Virus record (IMG/VR): IMGVR_UViG_3300046787_000666
Location: 1 to 20,928 of that record
DNA from: a virus
DNA: 20,928 nucleotides
Reading direction: 5' to 3' (one strand)
Positions within the stretch are counted from its first letter, which is position 1, and every line of letters starts with the position of its first letter. Positions 20,178 to 20,928 of this stretch are shown piece by piece. Both the position numbers and the translations under genes were made by a program. Under the pieces are notes generated by a model. It was not told where the DNA came from. It worked only from the letters and a program-made list of their open reading frames with translations, and ran no database searches.

Positions 20178-20928
20178 ATGGCTTCTAAACTGCTCAGCTT
20201 ATATCCCTGGTCTGGTGGACTTCAAGTCTCCGTAGACCCTATTATTGCTGATCAGAACCAACTGACTCAAGCCGACAACATCCAGTTTACTAACTCTGGC
20301 TCACGCAGGAAGCGCGGTGGCCAAGTCTATTTCAATCCCATCACTTTTAAATCTAGTGGCACTGTCACTGCCAAGATGATTTATGTGCACGATGCCTGGT
20401 CTTACACAAATGCAGGTAAACGTGCAGCAATAGTGACTGTAGGGCAGAATTTAAATCCAACAGCCATAACTCCAATCTTTTACGGAGTTAACTGGTCAAC
20501 AAACTCAACTACTCTCTACGTCGCAAGAAACACATCCACCGGATTCATTGCTAGACATGGTTATGTAACCGGAGCTGTTATGACTGAGGATATGATCCTT
20601 GGTTTTAAACAAGATGGAACAACTGCAAATGTTTTAAGAGTTTGGAATAACATGTCCTCTAGCGCAAACTTTGTAACCATGACCTCTTCCAGTGGAACTC
20701 TTCCATTAGGATGGATTTTAAGGGCTTTTAGAGGACGCTTGTTCATAGCCGGTGTTAAAGGAAACTTAGATAAGCTCTACTATAGCGATGTAGGAAATCC
20801 CTTTGACCACGGAACAGGAGCCGGAAACATTGATATCGGTGTCCCAGGAGATGGAGACCCATCAGGCATTACAGCTATCTTTCCCGGAGTAGGCTCAGAT
20901 GCCTCGCTTTATGTTGCAAAACAAAAAA
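20178..20928 (+). CDS. Tail nozzle-like structural protein, truncated at the window end
   Basis: An open frame from ATG at 20178 to the window edge, with at least 250 codons. The start (MASKLLSLYPWSGGLQVSVD) leads into DQNQLTQADNIQFTNSGSRRKRGGQ, an opening common in phage beta-propeller tail proteins. Further on come blade-like segments such as RAFRGRLFIAGV and LDKLYYSDVGNPFDHGTG, then GDGDPSGITAIFPGVGSDASLYVAK. This matches the nozzle (T7 gp12-like) or related propeller proteins encoded after the adaptor. It would close the tail tube before infection. Opposing frames in the same stretch are shadows. The missing 3' end prevents a firm assignment. Confidence 0.6.
   Translation, partial: MASKLLSLYPWSGGLQVSVDPIIADQNQLTQADNIQFTNSGSRRKRGGQVYFNPITFKSSGTVTAKMIYVHDAWSYTNAGKRAAIVTVGQNLNPTAITPIFYGVNWSTNSTTLYVARNTSTGFIARHGYVTGAVMTEDMILGFKQDGTTANVLRVWNNMSSSANFVTMTSSSGTLPLGWILRAFRGRLFIAGVKGNLDKLYYSDVGNPFDHGTGAGNIDIGVPGDGDPSGITAIFPGVGSDASLYVAKQK

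Overview
The window is part of a tailed double-stranded DNA bacteriophage genome. It has no rRNA or metabolic genes, very tight gene packing with many ATGA/GTGA stop-start overlaps, a primase-helicase, recombination and repair genes, and an ordered head module (small terminase, large terminase, portal, scaffold, decoration, major capsid, adaptor, start of a nozzle-like gene). The host is probably a Gram-negative bacterium: one gene has a clean lipobox signal, another encodes a YfiM/DUF2279-like exported protein, and internal genes carry AGGAGG-type ribosome binding sites. Host genus cannot be decided. No integrase, repressor or lysis enzyme was recognised in this segment, so lifestyle is open.

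Layout. (1) 1-3122, leftward: a replication/repair operon read from right to left: two unknown proteins, a zinc-ribbon microprotein overlapping two genes, a divergent uracil-DNA glycosylase, a 37-residue membrane microprotein missing from simple ORF lists, a lipoprotein, a zinc protein, a Cas4/RecB-type PD-(D/E)XK nuclease, and the first codons of one more gene. (2) 3123-3512: a divergent control region with two facing promoters, an 18-bp inverted repeat pair placed almost symmetrically around a GC-rich hairpin, and AT-rich DNA. (3) 3513-6097, rightward: two unknown small proteins, a T7 gp4-like primase-helicase, and a small protein resembling only domain Ia of NAD-dependent DNA ligase. (4) 6053-8608, leftward: an accessory operon of very small genes, including an alanine-rich repeat protein, zinc-ribbon and membrane microproteins. 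(5) 8609-9232: a gene-free 624-bp region with tandem imperfect repeats, palindromes and a promoter-to-terminator unit that could make a ~130-nt RNA. (6) 9233-20928, rightward: packaging, head and tail-connector genes, with an HNH endonuclease gene wedged between the terminase subunits and a strong terminator after the major capsid gene.

The most interesting general signal is a repeated promoter design. At five gene starts (3122-, 3513+, 9233+, 11941+, 14663+) an extended -10 element of the form TGN-TAnnnT is followed by exactly six bases and then ATG, with no Shine-Dalgarno sequence. Transcription from these would begin on the A of the start codon, giving leaderless mRNAs for the first gene of each transcription unit, while downstream genes use ribosome binding sites or stop-start coupling. 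Functions given for structural genes rest on family resemblance and gene order and were not tested by any search.
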